Source of the DNA: Stercorarius parasiticus
Taxonomy: Eukaryota; Chordata; Aves; Charadriiformes; Stercorariidae
Direction of reading: 5' to 3'
Length of the DNA stretch: 64,000 nt
NCBI GenBank assembly: GCA_013396915.1
Contig: VWZL01002213.1
Coordinates: 267,348 to 331,347 of the forward strand
Shown: positions 1 through 11,480 of the stretch, in pieces
How positions within the stretch are numbered: the first letter of the stretch is position 1
Layout: each line of letters starts with the position of its first letter
Program-made: the position numbers and the translations under genes
Notes under the pieces: model-generated
The model's input: only the letters and a program-made list of their open reading frames with translations
Databases searched by the model: none
Told to the model about the DNA's origin: nothing

Positions 1-3000
1 AGTTGCTCTTTATTGAATGTGGCCTCTTGAATAGAGCATAGGTGAGCTCAGACTGCATCCCCTAATTTTAGAAGGAACCCTGGGCATTTGGAAGGGGTTG
101 TTGCCTTTTTCATCAGTGGTGACTAATGACCTTGCCACCAAAGAAGCAGTTTGGATTTGCCCATCTAAGCAGATAACCACAGCACTATATATGTTGATCA
201 TGTTCTTTTATTCTGAAGAGGTGATGCAAATCGCCAGTGGCAGTTTGCTAGCACATCTGCCCAAGGTTTGGGTGGAGCAGATAAATAATCAACAGGGGCG
301 GGCCATCTACAGCTCTTGGTTTTCATGCAGGACTTGCAGGGGTCCCACCCTGAGGCTGTTGCAGGTGACCCACGAGAGGCTGTGCTGGCCCAGGAGATGT
401 TTGTCAGGCGATGAGTGGCTTTGAGATAACATGAAGCAGCTGCTGCCAGCCCAATTGCTCTACAATACTGTTTGGGAGCACCGTCATCATCTACCTTTGG
501 GGTTATCTTCCGTCCCTGAAGCATCATCCCCCCTTGGTGCCCCAGCAGCTGTGGGATGTGCCCCATTGCCTTGGCTATATAGTATGGGATTGCTGAGTAA
601 GCAGCTCAACCTGGCTTTTGTTCATCTTTTTAATGGCTCTCCCCCACATATCACACTGCTGAGGAAAAGACTCCGTTGATTAGCTCAACCTTCAAGCTGA
701 AAACCTTCAAGCTTTTGACTTCATGGTTTTCAGCCAAGTATTTCACCTAACAGAGCTCTGGGTAGGGTATGTGGATACTTCTGCTTGTCTGCTCCGACAG
801 GTGGTCTTGAAAAAAATAGGCTTCCTAGCTGAACTTTTATTCTGACTTTAAAAAAAAAAAGTCCGTCTTAACTTGACTCTCCTAGGGTCTGTTTTATTTC
901 AATAGGGAAACAACTTACTAATTAGGGTAAGACTCTTTAAGAAAATATGTTTTCTATTCCACTGATAGTCAGTTACAAGCGATAACACTGTTAAATGTAG
1001 TGCCTAATAAATCTAGAAAAACTACCCAATAAATGTAAGTAATAACAATGATTAACAATAAATTAAATGCAGAGAACTAGGAATGTACCACATTATTTTT
1101 AACTAGTCTGGTCCATCAGGTTCTTATTATTCAGTTTGTCCTCCACACCTGGAGTTTATTAGAGTGTAATACAAACTAAACAGTCCCTCAGAGAGGCCAT
1201 TGGAAGGGCTTAGTATAAAACAATATACAAGTTTAATAGTGGTAACTGACCTTTTTTTCTTTTGCAAAAACGTATCTCGGTAACTTGATTCTTAAGGAAA
1301 TGTAATGCTTTTTTACATAATCCTAATGGGTAATTTTCTTTTTTGTTTAATTTAGATTATTTTTATTCACAAGACAGCAAGACCTATGGCCAACAGTCAG
1401 TGATCTCCTATTCTTCCAGATATAAAATAGTTACTCAAGAGTATTTTTCTTTCTTCACCCATTTAAAGATCAAGCAAGCAAAAGGGTTAATGCTGTAAGC
1501 TCTACAAATGATGAAAGTGTATGGTTAGAAATGGCTAAACTTCACCACATTCATGCCTGGCTAAAGGTTTCAAGCAGCTTAAAGTTCAGGGTTGTTGGGA
1601 CTCAAGTGGCTTTTGTTTGGCACAGTGCAGAGATAAGGTTCATTTCTGCAATATGAATCCAGGCCTGACCTTTAAACACCTCTAAAGTTGGACTAGAGGC
1701 ATTGGCTCAAGTCAGTGTAATTTTTTTTTAATACATACACATGAATAACAACCAAATATTCAGAAAGATGCATGTTGTGTGTAGCTGGAATTTTTAGTTA
1801 GTTTTCCTTCAGGTTTTCATTTTAAAATGTTGGAAAATTGTCATTGTCTTTTTCTTTCTCTCTTCCTTCTCCTCCCTCCCGTTTCTCTTTTGAAACCACA
1901 AGCTATGGGCAATAGTAAATCCACAAGACAAAAGATTCTTTTCTAATTTATTTCCCTGAATTTCCATTGTTACACTTATGCCATCTAATGGACTACAGTG
2001 TTTTTCTGTCCTGTTACCACTTTTTCAAATAAAATACAGTTTAATGTTTCTGAGGTTTTTAACTGCTTTTAAAACTTAAGAATAGCGGTAGGAAAGAGGC
2101 GTTTTCCCTATGCAATGACCTATAATATTCTATGCTCTGTGTATCCAGTATTGCACTACTGCTACACACATACCAAACCCATACGTTGTTTCAGACTAAA
2201 AATCCCTTTGTTTAGATGTCTTTACATGCTCTAAGCCAGAATTGCAGACATTGACACTGCAAATTAGCCCATAAAAAACACAAAAACCAGCTCAGAAACA
2301 ATTAAGAGAGAACGTTAAATCCAATGCTGTTCAGAGGTGCAAATAAGTCAACTAACATAAGGAATTTGGAGCAGGGACAGGAATATTTCTTTATAGTCTA
2401 CATTATCTTCAGACCTACTCATCTTGCAGGATTGGCTCCAATTCTTACTCACTCAAATAGTGATGCCAAAAACCACATACAGCTTGCTCACTCTAAGCCT
2501 TCATTTTATAATCAAAACCATTTTTATTTTGATTCACTCCCCCTTCATTTTGAGGGATGAGAAACTATTCCTCATTTCTGCAAAGATCATCTTTGCTTCA
2601 AATACAGACTTGTTCAATTGCTTGATCAAATGACCAAGCAAACATGACAAAAATAACTAATATTTTGAAACAAATAAAGGGCAAGTACAATTGCCAATGA
2701 TTTTTCAGGTGGGTTCTTGTTTTGGTTTAGGTTAGGGGTTTTTTTCCTAAGTATCTCTGGCAGGAAAAAATCTCAGATGGAATAATATTTCTGGATCCTT
2801 TTGCAAAAGCAGCCAGGAAAAATGGAATTTGCTGTTGCACCGAGAGGATTTAACTTAATGGATTATAAAGCCATTGGCCAATAAAGTTGGATCCCTGGCT
2901 CTGGTTGTTTATATGGGATCTGGTCCATATTCCTAAAAAGTTATAGTTTGAAAACTAAAAAGGCATCACAGACCCGGTGGTGCTGTGTTTCGGTGAAAAG

Positions 3001-5531
3001 CCAAATCCAAACTGCCATCACATGGGGAATACGCGCTCAGACAGGTTGCGGTCCGGGGAGCCGGCAGTCAAAGGCAGGACTGCCCCTGGCCTCCCAAAAA
3101 GGTTTCCATTGCCGGCAGGTTTTCTTGGCTCATGGATGTGCTGCTCTGCTTCTGCCTTTCCACCATGTGAAGTGTTGGGGTTGCAGAGTGTTTTGGGCTG
3201 TCCTGGCCATGGAGGAACAGGGGCTCCCCACGATGCACGTGGTGCTCATTGCTTTTCATGGGCTACGAAACAACGTGCAGCCGCAGCTGCCTCTTGCTGA
3301 AATGATCCAGTCCACCAGTGCCCTTGGTACCGGGGCTTCAGCCGGGATGCCCACTGTGGGCCTTACTGACGTTAATGAAAAATTCACTAAAACCAGGAGA
3401 AACTTGAAGGCTCCTTGTTGCTTTTGCTGTCGCTTCTCCTACCAACAGGGAAAACATGCTGGTTTTGTAGTACGTGGATCTGCTCTCATTTACACTGATG
3501 TACCTTTATTCAAAGAGGAAATCCTGGGTTACTCTGACTTAAGGTCTGCCCCTGGGAGCCGTCCTGAGTTGTTTTAACAAAGCTGTGTTCTCCAGGCTAT
3601 CATTTACATACCCGGATGTCTGTCCTGCTTGATCCATGCCCTCATCAATATGCTTAGTGCGCGTGTTATTTGATTTGATTTATTCTGCTTTCTTTGGAAT
3701 CATAGATTGATCCCACATAAAAATTCCTGGGGAAATCAGGCAGTTTCTGTGTAGCACTTGATTTTCACTGCACTGCAGCCCCCTAAAAACTGTAGTCTGA
3801 GAGGGAAAGGTACAGAGGCTGAGAATCAAAGCAGAAGGCTTCCACAATAAGATGAGGCTCAAATAAAAATGCATAGGCATAGGTAATGATGGCTCGGAGA
3901 GGAACCGTTCTTTTGCAATTGAATGTATCAAGCATCCAAACATCTTTTTTTTACATAACATATCTTTTGGGAGTCAAAGCCCTATACATAATTAAGGAAG
4001 TTTCTTTTTTAACCAGATGCATTGTGATGTGTGCTCTCTAAACAAAATAAATAACCATTACAATATGAGAACCGCAGGATCATTTTATCCCTCCCCCTCT
4101 CCCTCCGCTTTGAATTTTCTCTATGGAAAATCAGACGCCATATCCACTGCCTCCTAAGAACAGCACTGTGATCTTGCAGACTCCTGCATCATGGGAGCCC
4201 AGGCGCTGGCAAACAGGCAGCAGTGTAGACCATCTCTGGAAAGAACAAAGAGTGCACGGAGGCGGGAGGGTGGGCTGGGAACCAGGCAGACAGAGTATCC
4301 CTGGATGCCCTCCTTCCTGGGCTGTGTATTGGCATAGAAATGATTTCTCCTTATTGATTCCTGCCCTCGTTTCACATGCGTGTCCCATGAGAATGTTTTT
4401 GCTCTGCTTGCGTTTATCCTTTTATTTGTACAGGGCTTGGGGATCTATTGGAGAAAAGTGATACCCGGGAACGAAATGTCATTATGGTTTGACTGCATTG
4501 GCATTTAAGAGGCATAAGCATGATAGGATCTGTCTCAGAGGCAAAATCCTGCCCAGGTCAAGGACTGCTTGTGCCCTAAGTGCTCCTTGAAATCACTGGC
4601 CCTCAGAAAGTACTTTAACAGAGCGAGCAACAGGCTCTGATAACGATAAAGAGCAGCAGGACTCACACCAGTAAGGAGAAAAAGAAGTGCTACTATGGCC
4701 CTAGTCACTTAGAGTGAGTCTAGCCATGCCTATGAGGAAACTGGCTACTTGTGCATTTCTGTTACTCTGCTTCAGAGCAATCAGTAGGTTTGAGAGACGA
4801 GTATGACATTTTAAAGAAAGATACAAAATCTGGAAACAAATTACTGCTCATGTAAATGAACAAAGAACCTACATAGGTTGAATGGGGACTGCCTAGAGGG
4901 AGAGCACTTCTGAAAACCAAGCTATTTGCTCAGGCATTTTGGTAAATCCTGCTATCCTTCACACATCACAGGCTGGGATTCCCTTCTCTGTGTAGGCAAT
5001 GTTGACATGTATTTCTTTTTTCCTGAGGTATTTACATGGAGAGCCCATGTTCAAGGAAGAAAAATCCACTAAAGTTAAAATTCACCCTGGGGCAAAGGCT
5101 CTGCTCTTGGACTTGCCAGACATCTGGTTCCAGTCCAGGCAGTCTGACTTCCAGGTTGGGCTTTTGGGGAAGAAAGCAACCCTCAGGACCAAGTAGGTAG
5201 GAAGACTCCTTGCAGCATCTCCCACAGGGGAAGGCATGTATGATTTCTGGGCTGGGTTCAGGCTGGCTGAGGTGTGCTCCTGACAGCCAGGGTAGGCTGT
5301 GTTAGGGAGGCACTTCTGGCAGGGACTCAGCAGGCCTGAAAATCTGCAGAGCACATGGACACCATGTCCTACCAGCTGGGCTGGCTGATGGACATCAGGG
5401 AGTAGTCCATAGGATGGAGAGAGAATGGCCTGCTCTTCCTCCATGGCCTTATTTTTTCAAGATGGATTTTTCACGTCAAGAGTGTTCCTCCCTTGCCAAA
5501 CAGGATGTCTGCGTCCCATCATATTGACCCA
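1..5531. other. Gene-free, mostly AT-rich unique sequence
   Basis: No coding exon, RNA gene or recognisable transposon was found. There is a polypyrimidine run at about 1847-1891. A 209-codon open frame at 2948-3577 starts at TTG; its first ATG is at 3209, leaving about 122 codons. It overlaps other open frames and has no recognisable domain, so it is read as chance. The stretch is consistent with intergenic or intronic bird DNA. Confidence 0.6.
1847..1891 (+). repeat. Polypyrimidine (CT-rich) tract
   Basis: A run of almost pure C and T with one or two interruptions. Such low-complexity tracts are common in vertebrate non-coding DNA. No adjacent AG acceptor followed by a coding frame was seen, so it is not called a splice signal. 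Confidence 0.7.
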
Positions 5532-5850
5532 ACCTCTCTACAACTACCTGAAAGGAGGTTCTAGAGAGGTGAGGGTCAGTCTCTTCTCCCAAGTAACAGG
5601 TGATAGGACAAGAGGAAATGGCCTCAAGTTGCGCCAGGGAAGGTTTAGACTGGATATTAGGGAGAATTTCTTCACCAAAAGGGTTATCAAACAATGGAAC
5701 AGGCTGCCCAGGGAAGTGGTTGAGTCACCATCCCTGGAGGTATTTAAAAGATGGGTAGACATGGTGCTTAGGGACATGGTTTAGTGGTGGTTTTGGCAGT
5801 GTTAGGTTGATGGTTAGACTTGATGATCTGAAAGGTCCCTTTCAACCTGG
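5532..5850 (+). mobile_element. CR1 LINE, 5'-truncated 3' fragment
   Basis: The sequence matches the 3' end of an avian CR1 retrotransposon in sense orientation, from the 'ctacaactacctgaaagg' segment to the 3' UTR motif 'gaaaggtccctttcaacc'. It encodes the C-terminal end of ORF2 in one open frame, with the family-typical [28 protein letters not shown] and terminal RDMV, and a stop at 5782-5784. Only the last part of ORF2 is present, so the copy is dead on arrival, as most CR1 insertions are. The usual 3' octamer tail is absent; an A/C-rich run follows. The sister copy at 46752-47077 is of the same subfamily. Confidence 0.95.
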
Positions 5851-5887
5851 ACAAAAAAACCCCACACCCCCCAAAACACCCCAACAC
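5851..5887 (+). repeat. A/C-rich low-complexity run after CR1
   Basis: A run of A and C only sits directly after the CR1 3' UTR, where octamer repeats of the ATTCTATG type would normally be found. It may be a degenerated or replaced tail, or pre-existing simple sequence at the target. Confidence 0.6.
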
Positions 5888-6162
5888 TTTCATCCTTCTC
5901 TTGGGCTGCAAACAGCAAGACACCCAGCTGCAGTTAGACAAGCCATGGAGAAGTCTCCAGTGTTTCATAATCACAGGAGCGCAAGGGACACAGAACCAGG
6001 GAAAAGTAGTGGTATCAGGGCTTTGGTGTTTCCCATCCTCAGGCTGGTCCTTTGGTAGTCACAGGTTGGTGGTTTGAGGTGACCCAGTGAGCTCCAGAGC
6101 CGATGCAGCTATAACAGACTTACTAATGATATCCTTCATCCTTTTTCTGAACCATGTTATAC

Positions 6163-6336
6163 AATCATAGAATCATAGAATGGTTCGGGTTAGAAGGGAC
6201 CTTAAAGATCACCTAGCTCCAACCACCCTGCCATGGGCAGGGACACCTCCCACTAGACCAGGTTGCTCAAAGCCCCACCCAGCCTGGTCTTGAACACTTC
6301 CAGGGATGGGGCATCCACAACTTGGCTCTCTCTGGA
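6163..6336 (-). mobile_element. CR1 LINE 3' end fragment
   Basis: Read on the minus strand this is a CR1 3' terminus. On the plus strand it begins with inverted octamer tail units (tcatagaatcatagaatgg). The 3' UTR signature 'agaagggaccttaaagatc' follows, and then the ORF2 end with the inverse of 'ggtctagtgggaggtgtcc'. Similarity is lost after about 6336, so only some 170 bp remain. It belongs to the same broad subfamily type as the copy at 26266-26674 and lies opposite in orientation to the CR1 300 bp upstream. Confidence 0.95.
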
Positions 6337-8293
6337 AGCTGTATCCAAGGCCAGTGCCATGGGGCTGGCATGACCTACCAGAAAATGCTTTGAATCTTCC
6401 AACATTGGAGCAATGGTGGGGATGAAGGCACATCTCTTCCAACTCTTTTCCCATATTTTTTCATAAATGTGTCAGGGCGACCTCAGGACTAGCCTGAGCC
6501 AATCTGTTCTTTCCTACCAAGCCAGGAGATTCTCAGCTTTAATTTACCAACTTGGAGGCTTTTCGAGGGAGAGAGATATCTTCAGATGAAACACTATATT
6601 TCAAGATGATTATTGTTATAGTTAATGGGAAAGCAGTTTATATGAAACACTCCGTTCTCTCTCTGTCCCACACTTCTACGGGACATGCTGGATAACTGGT
6701 ACCATAAAAGTGTGCTTTGGCAGGATTCAGATAGCAATAAAGTTATGCACTTTAGATTACAGCTAGGAGAGAGAAGGGGGAGAAAGGAAATTCCTTCGCA
6801 AATTATAATTTCAACATGATAAAGTTGGCTGAAGAAGTGCAGCAACAGATAAAAATCAGCCTTGGTAAAAGGCTGTGACCATTCAATAAAACAATGAAAC
6901 ATTGAAATGTGCAGAAAGTGTTTTACCATGAATTAAAAGCGCAGAGAGTCCATCAGTGAGCAGCAGTTAGCTAATGAGAAAAGCAGATGCATGCATTTAG
7001 GAAATGTAAAGAAAACTTAAACCTTGTAAATTTTTATGTATTGCCCCTTGCACAAAAATATGAAAACCAGGTTAAAAAAACCCAAAACAACACAAAACCA
7101 ACCCAAAACAAAAAACCCTACTAAGTATGTCTATAAAAGAATTAGACCTAGCCAAAAGAGAAACAAAAAATCATTTTAAAACCTCTTCTATTGACATATT
7201 GAGAACAGAAATACTGAGACACAGAAAAATACTCATTTTTGATTCTCTCAAACATATTTTTTATTCCCTAGTTATAAAACAGATTTTTTTCCAGCTCCTT
7301 TTGGCAAGCCCAATCTGCTGGAAATATTGAATAATGGATATGTTCTATAGGTACATCCTCAGAAGGACACCTAGACATGATGAAGACAGTTTTATCAACT
7401 GTCTATTGAAGTCTACAGGTAAATGTTTGCCCTAGAGTCAACCAAAAATCCAGAGCGGCCTCTGGAAGACCAAAACATCTAGGACCCTGGATTTTCATAG
7501 CTTGTTCATCATTTTAAGAAAATTCCCTTGGAAGGTACAATACTGGAAAATCCGATCTACAAATATGCCTTCAGGATAGACAAGAGAGTACTTTTAAATC
7601 TAAGGCAGCAGTTGGCTAAAGTGATTTAAAAGAAAAATACATGTGCTGCATGAAGACAATGTTAGTGCAATCCAGCTTATGAATGTATTGGTCTGAGAGG
7701 TGATTTTGCAGGATATGAAGATTTTGAAAAATTTATCAAATGCTTTCATTGGTTTTTCCTAATCTTTAGCACCATTGACATGAAGGAGCAGTCCCTTTGA
7801 CAGACGAACATTTTGAGAAGTGTAGCAGGCTTCAAGTAGCTATAATTTAGGTGCAAGGTCTTCCTCTGGCATAGAAGGACATTTCAGAGCTGCTTCGTGC
7901 ATTGCCTCTGTTGGTATGTTGGCCTTCAAGAAGCTGAAGTTTGAGGCTCCACCCCTCCTTGCTGCAGGCAAGACCCTTCCTGAGGTTGGCACTCCAACGT
8001 GCTTGGCAGAGTGTGAAGCATCATTCGACTTCAGGTTCTGGCTTGAGTGCTGCTGCCTGCACCATCCTCAAATGTTTGATTGGTTGAAAATATTTGAAAC
8101 GTATTGCCAAACTAAATGTCAGCACCTTGCTACCAAGATCTCCCAGATATTAAAGCACATTCATCTCTGAGGAGCAGTTAGCTTGGATCAAATGGAGATT
8201 GGCTCAAGGGAACTGCAGGGCTGGCTGCATGACTCTCTGTCTTGCTGGCTGTGCAGAGTGTCTTCAAACAGTCCCTTCTCTCTAAAGCAACCA
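6337..8293. other. Gene-free unique sequence
   Basis: No gene, RNA or confident transposon was identified. An A/C-rich simple stretch lies at about 7073-7118. Open frames are all below about 115 codons and unremarkable. Confidence 0.6.
7073..7118 (+). repeat. A/C-rich low-complexity stretch
   Basis: Mostly A with interspersed C in an irregular AAAAC/AACCC pattern; low complexity, with no known function visible. Confidence 0.6.
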
Positions 8294-8605
8294 TGTAGGA
8301 TCCCAGGATAACTCAGGTTGGAAACAGCCGCAGGATGTCTCTAGTCCAAGCTCCTGATCAAAGCAGGTTCAGCGATGAGGTTGAAGTGGATTGCTCAGGG
8401 CTTTGTCCAGTGGCGTCCCAAAAACTTCAAGGGATGAGGACAGCTCAGCCTCTTTGGGCATCCCGCTACTGGATTGTCCTCATGGTGAAATAGTTTCTCC
8501 TTTCAACTAATGTCAGTTGTCTCTTGTCATCCTGCAGTGGCTCTTAACCATTGTAAGAGCCTGTTTTTGTCTTCTCAATAACATCCTCTTAGGTACTAGA
8601 GGAGG
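8294..8605 (-). mobile_element. Old, diverged CR1 LINE 3' fragment
   Basis: On the plus strand the order of landmarks is that of an inverted CR1. There is a degraded 'caggttggaaacagcc' 3' UTR start, then 'ctcctgatcaaagcaggttcag', 'gctcagggctttgtccag', a 'tggtgaaatagtttctccttt' segment and 'ttgtctcttgtcatcctg'. Divergence from the younger copies in the window is clearly higher, and no reading frame survives. An older CR1 subfamily is likely; the exact subfamily cannot be set by eye. Confidence 0.85.
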
Positions 8606-9466
8606 TTAGACAACGTTGGAGGATGTAGATTGATTTTACACGAATGTGTGCAGTTGGGAAAACCGAAAAACTAATCAAAGTCTACTGAGAACCTCCGGAA
8701 GGGCATTAAAGCAAACCTGTCCTTTCCAAATGTGCTGCAAACTTCTCTTTCCATTTCCCACCCAGACATGTTGGTGGTCAAGCCTGTGTGTGCATCTCCG
8801 TGTGCCAGCCTGGCACTGATCTACCTACTGTTCATAAGAACGTGCTTGGATCTTCATGATTCCCTGCAGAGATACTTGGCTGGGGCCTAAGATACCACAG
8901 CTACCAGCCCTTCCTGATCGACCTGCAGATCTTCCCAGGTTGTTTGGGACTGCTGTCTGATCAACTCACTGGCAGAGGGTTGAGTTTCCTGGTAATCTTT
9001 CAGGGACCACTCAACAGTCCAGGGATTGCAGAGATCTCAACTTAAAAAGCAGGGACCTACCATGATCGAGATCTCTTTAAATCTGAAGCAGGCATCTGTA
9101 AATCACGTAACCCCGTGGATGTCAAATCTGGCCGAGAGGACATACATCTACCCGCCTTCCTATATAATATACGGTAGCAGTTAACTGTAATGAGTGGTAA
9201 TATAACTCAAGTGCCAAAGGGATTAGACATAGAGGGTTCAGCATAAAACACGATACTCAGGGTTTATTCTTTTTCTTTTTTTTTCCTTTAATTTTAATGT
9301 GGTGGGCTGGGGCATTTACTTTTAATCCCATTGTTGTATATACATTGCGTTATTTTCAGTCTATAAAATTTATATTCCTCTTCAATTAGATTACAGCTGA
9401 ACCAAAAAAGAGGGGATTCTGCTCTGTGAATGCCATTCCAGTTCCTACAGAGCACAGGCAATTGTC

Positions 9467-9517
9467 ACCTCTTTCCTCCCCTCACCCCCCATCCCCCACG
9501 CCCCGCTCCTTCCCTTA
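9467..9517 (+). repeat. C-rich polypyrimidine tract
   Basis: About 50 bp of nearly uninterrupted C and T with CCCC runs. Low-complexity DNA; no function inferred. Confidence 0.65.
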
Positions 9518-10174
9518 ACTCAGCTGTGCTGCAGCACTTGATCAATTGCAACTGCACTAAAAAAAAAAAAAAGTTAGTCATACATGATCAGCAAAATGGC
9601 CCAAATGATGTCATCCATCAAGATGGACATCGCAATTTGCCAACTATTTTCTCATAAATCAAATCATAGTCCCACAAGGAAGAAGAGCAGCTCATGAAGA
9701 GCCAACATGGCAGCAGTTATCGGCAGACTGAGAGAAATGCTCCCTCAAGTATACAGTAATTATTTTTACTCGATGGGAAATAAAGAGGGGAGAGATGGTA
9801 GTGTAGAACTGGAGAGTGTCTGCCTCACTTCATTACTATTCCCTAGGCAAGGGGCGCAACATATGCTTTTCATTGTGAAGCCAATAATTTTGAATCTTGG
9901 GACAGGTGAAAACTTAAATGACATTTGCAAACCTTGATTTATTTCCATGCTTAACTCTGGAACATGCTTTAGATTTAGCTCTATAAGTTTCCATAGATTA
10001 GTGGCCAGTGTCACTGTATTTGCAGCGACCTTTAGCAAGTCTTTCCCTTTTTGTGTCAGTTAATTAAATATTTTGGGTACTGATAATGCCTTACTGAAAC
10101 CATCCCTGCTTTCTTTTTGTGTACATGTATGAAACAGCAGGGGGATAGCACGAACATTTTAATTTTTTATTGAG

Positions 10175-10233
10175 ATTCTCTCTTGCATTTTTTCCCCCTC
10201 TCTTTCCCTTGCTCTCTCTGTTTTTCCCCTCCC
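10175..10233 (+). repeat. Polypyrimidine tract
   Basis: About 60 bp of T- and C-rich sequence with only a few purines, typical of vertebrate non-coding DNA. No exon follows it. Confidence 0.65.
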
Positions 10234-10519
10234 ATGTGCGATTTTACTTGCTGGAAATCTCATTAAAAGTTATTTATGAGCTGCTAGTGATCCCGTAAGG
10301 ATTACACCTAATTCAGTCTGTAAAGCTTTTGAGTTACATTGCTTCCCAGGAATAGTCCCTACAGCAAGAAGGACCACCTTTCCCATTGTTCGACTTTCGT
10401 TATCATTAGTATAAATACTTCATGAGAGGTTCCTTACAAATGCAGAATGGATCATTGACAGGACTTAGGCACCAAGTACCATTTGGTATGTTAAGATTTT
10501 GCTTCCTGATTCTGTGGTT

Positions 10520-10605
10520 CATCCCATTTTACACGTGGGGAAACTAATGATTCATAAAGGTGACATCATTTGTGCAAGACTCACAGAAAGTGTCAAAACA
10601 AGACT
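10520..10605 (-). mobile_element. MIR/CORE-SINE-like relic
   Basis: On the plus strand the segment reads like an inverted MIR core: a 'cccattttacacgtgggg' piece, 'aaactaatg', a 'aaaggtgacatc' piece, 'tgcaagactcacag' and 'aaagtgtc'. These correspond to the reversed 'cagtttccccatctgtaaaatggg' and 'tgtgaccttgggcaag' parts of MIR. The copy is old and heavily decayed. An alternative is chance resemblance of a short stretch; a profile search would settle it. Confidence 0.5.
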
Positions 10606-11264
10606 GTTTCCTTGAAAACAGACAAAGGTTAATAATATTATGGTCCAGAGTTGTATTTGCTAATCAAATTAAACCTGCTAGTGAAACATCAGAGGGGTTG
10701 TGGATCCAAGGTAAACATTCTTCATCTCCCTAGAAGTGAAGAATTCTCTCCTTCTTAGCCTCTAATTTTCTTGTCAGGCTATATTTTTAGAATTTTTTCA
10801 GAGTGACAGTGAAAAGTGTAACTAATATGTTCAGAATATCACATACAGAATTTCTCTCAAAGGCTTGGGACTTCGTGCTCTTCTGTCTTAGTTCACTTTA
10901 CCACCCGGGCCAGTTATCATTATAAGAATAATTAGCAGAAAATAAACATAGGTTTCTTATCTTCCTCCAAGAGATGGAAGAGCTTAGGAAAAGAGAGAAG
11001 GTAAATTGCCTGCATAGGGTGTGTAGTTAGGAAGCATGATAATTAGGAGAATTCATGAGAATTAATATCATTTCTCACTAGACCACACAGCCACCTTGTT
11101 GTGCTGTGACGTTGGAAAGGGAACAGGTAACAACCAGTGCAGAAGAGCTTTCCAGGGACTAGGATCTGACTGCAGACACAGCAGAGTGTTTGGGCATCTG
11201 ATTCACTTCACTATGAATAAGCATCTACTAAATTTTAGCATTTCCAGCTCTCAAGCCAAACTGG

Positions 11265-11480
11265 GCCAGTTTACAGTGCTAGAGACTGTAGGCACAGCAA
11301 GAGATGGTCTCTGCTCCAATGAGAGAGGGAGCAGGAGGAAAAGGGGAGTATTATCCTCTTCCTTACTGATGTCAAGTGAAGAGGCTATAAATACCCTCAC
11401 CAAGGTGAGTGAAGTTGTCTGCTGCAGAGCTGAGAACTGAACCTCAACCCCAAATCCCAGTCCTGACCTGTAGCGACATA
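11265..11480 (-). mobile_element. MIR-like amniote SINE relic with extended tail
   Basis: Successive landmarks on the plus strand fit an inverted MIR-type SINE with its 3' extension. They are 'cagtgctagagactgtagg', 'caagagatggtctctgctcc', a cctcttcctta / aagaggct segment, 'accaaggtg', and 'gctgcagagctgagaactg' followed by 'aacc...cccagtcctg'. The last is the inverse of the tRNA-related head with its B-box region. The order and spacing of five landmarks make chance unlikely. The family assignment rests on memory of MIR-type consensus sequences. Confidence 0.6.

Larger units (their letters stand above)
8606..10519. other. Gene-free unique sequence with pyrimidine tracts
   Basis: Nothing coding was recognised. 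A C/T-rich tract lies at 9467-9517 and another at 10175-10233, with an A run near 9560-9572. Short open frames (up to about 90 codons) have no recognisable content. Confidence 0.6.

Noticed and set aside
2948..3577. 209-codon plus-strand open frame as a gene
   Set aside because: It begins at TTG, the first ATG leaves about 122 codons, another frame is open over the same DNA, there is no domain or low-divergence similarity I recognise, and no splice context was convincing.
5425..5784. 119-codon frame as a host gene
   Set aside because: Its second half is the C-terminal end of CR1 ORF2; the first half is unrelated flanking DNA.
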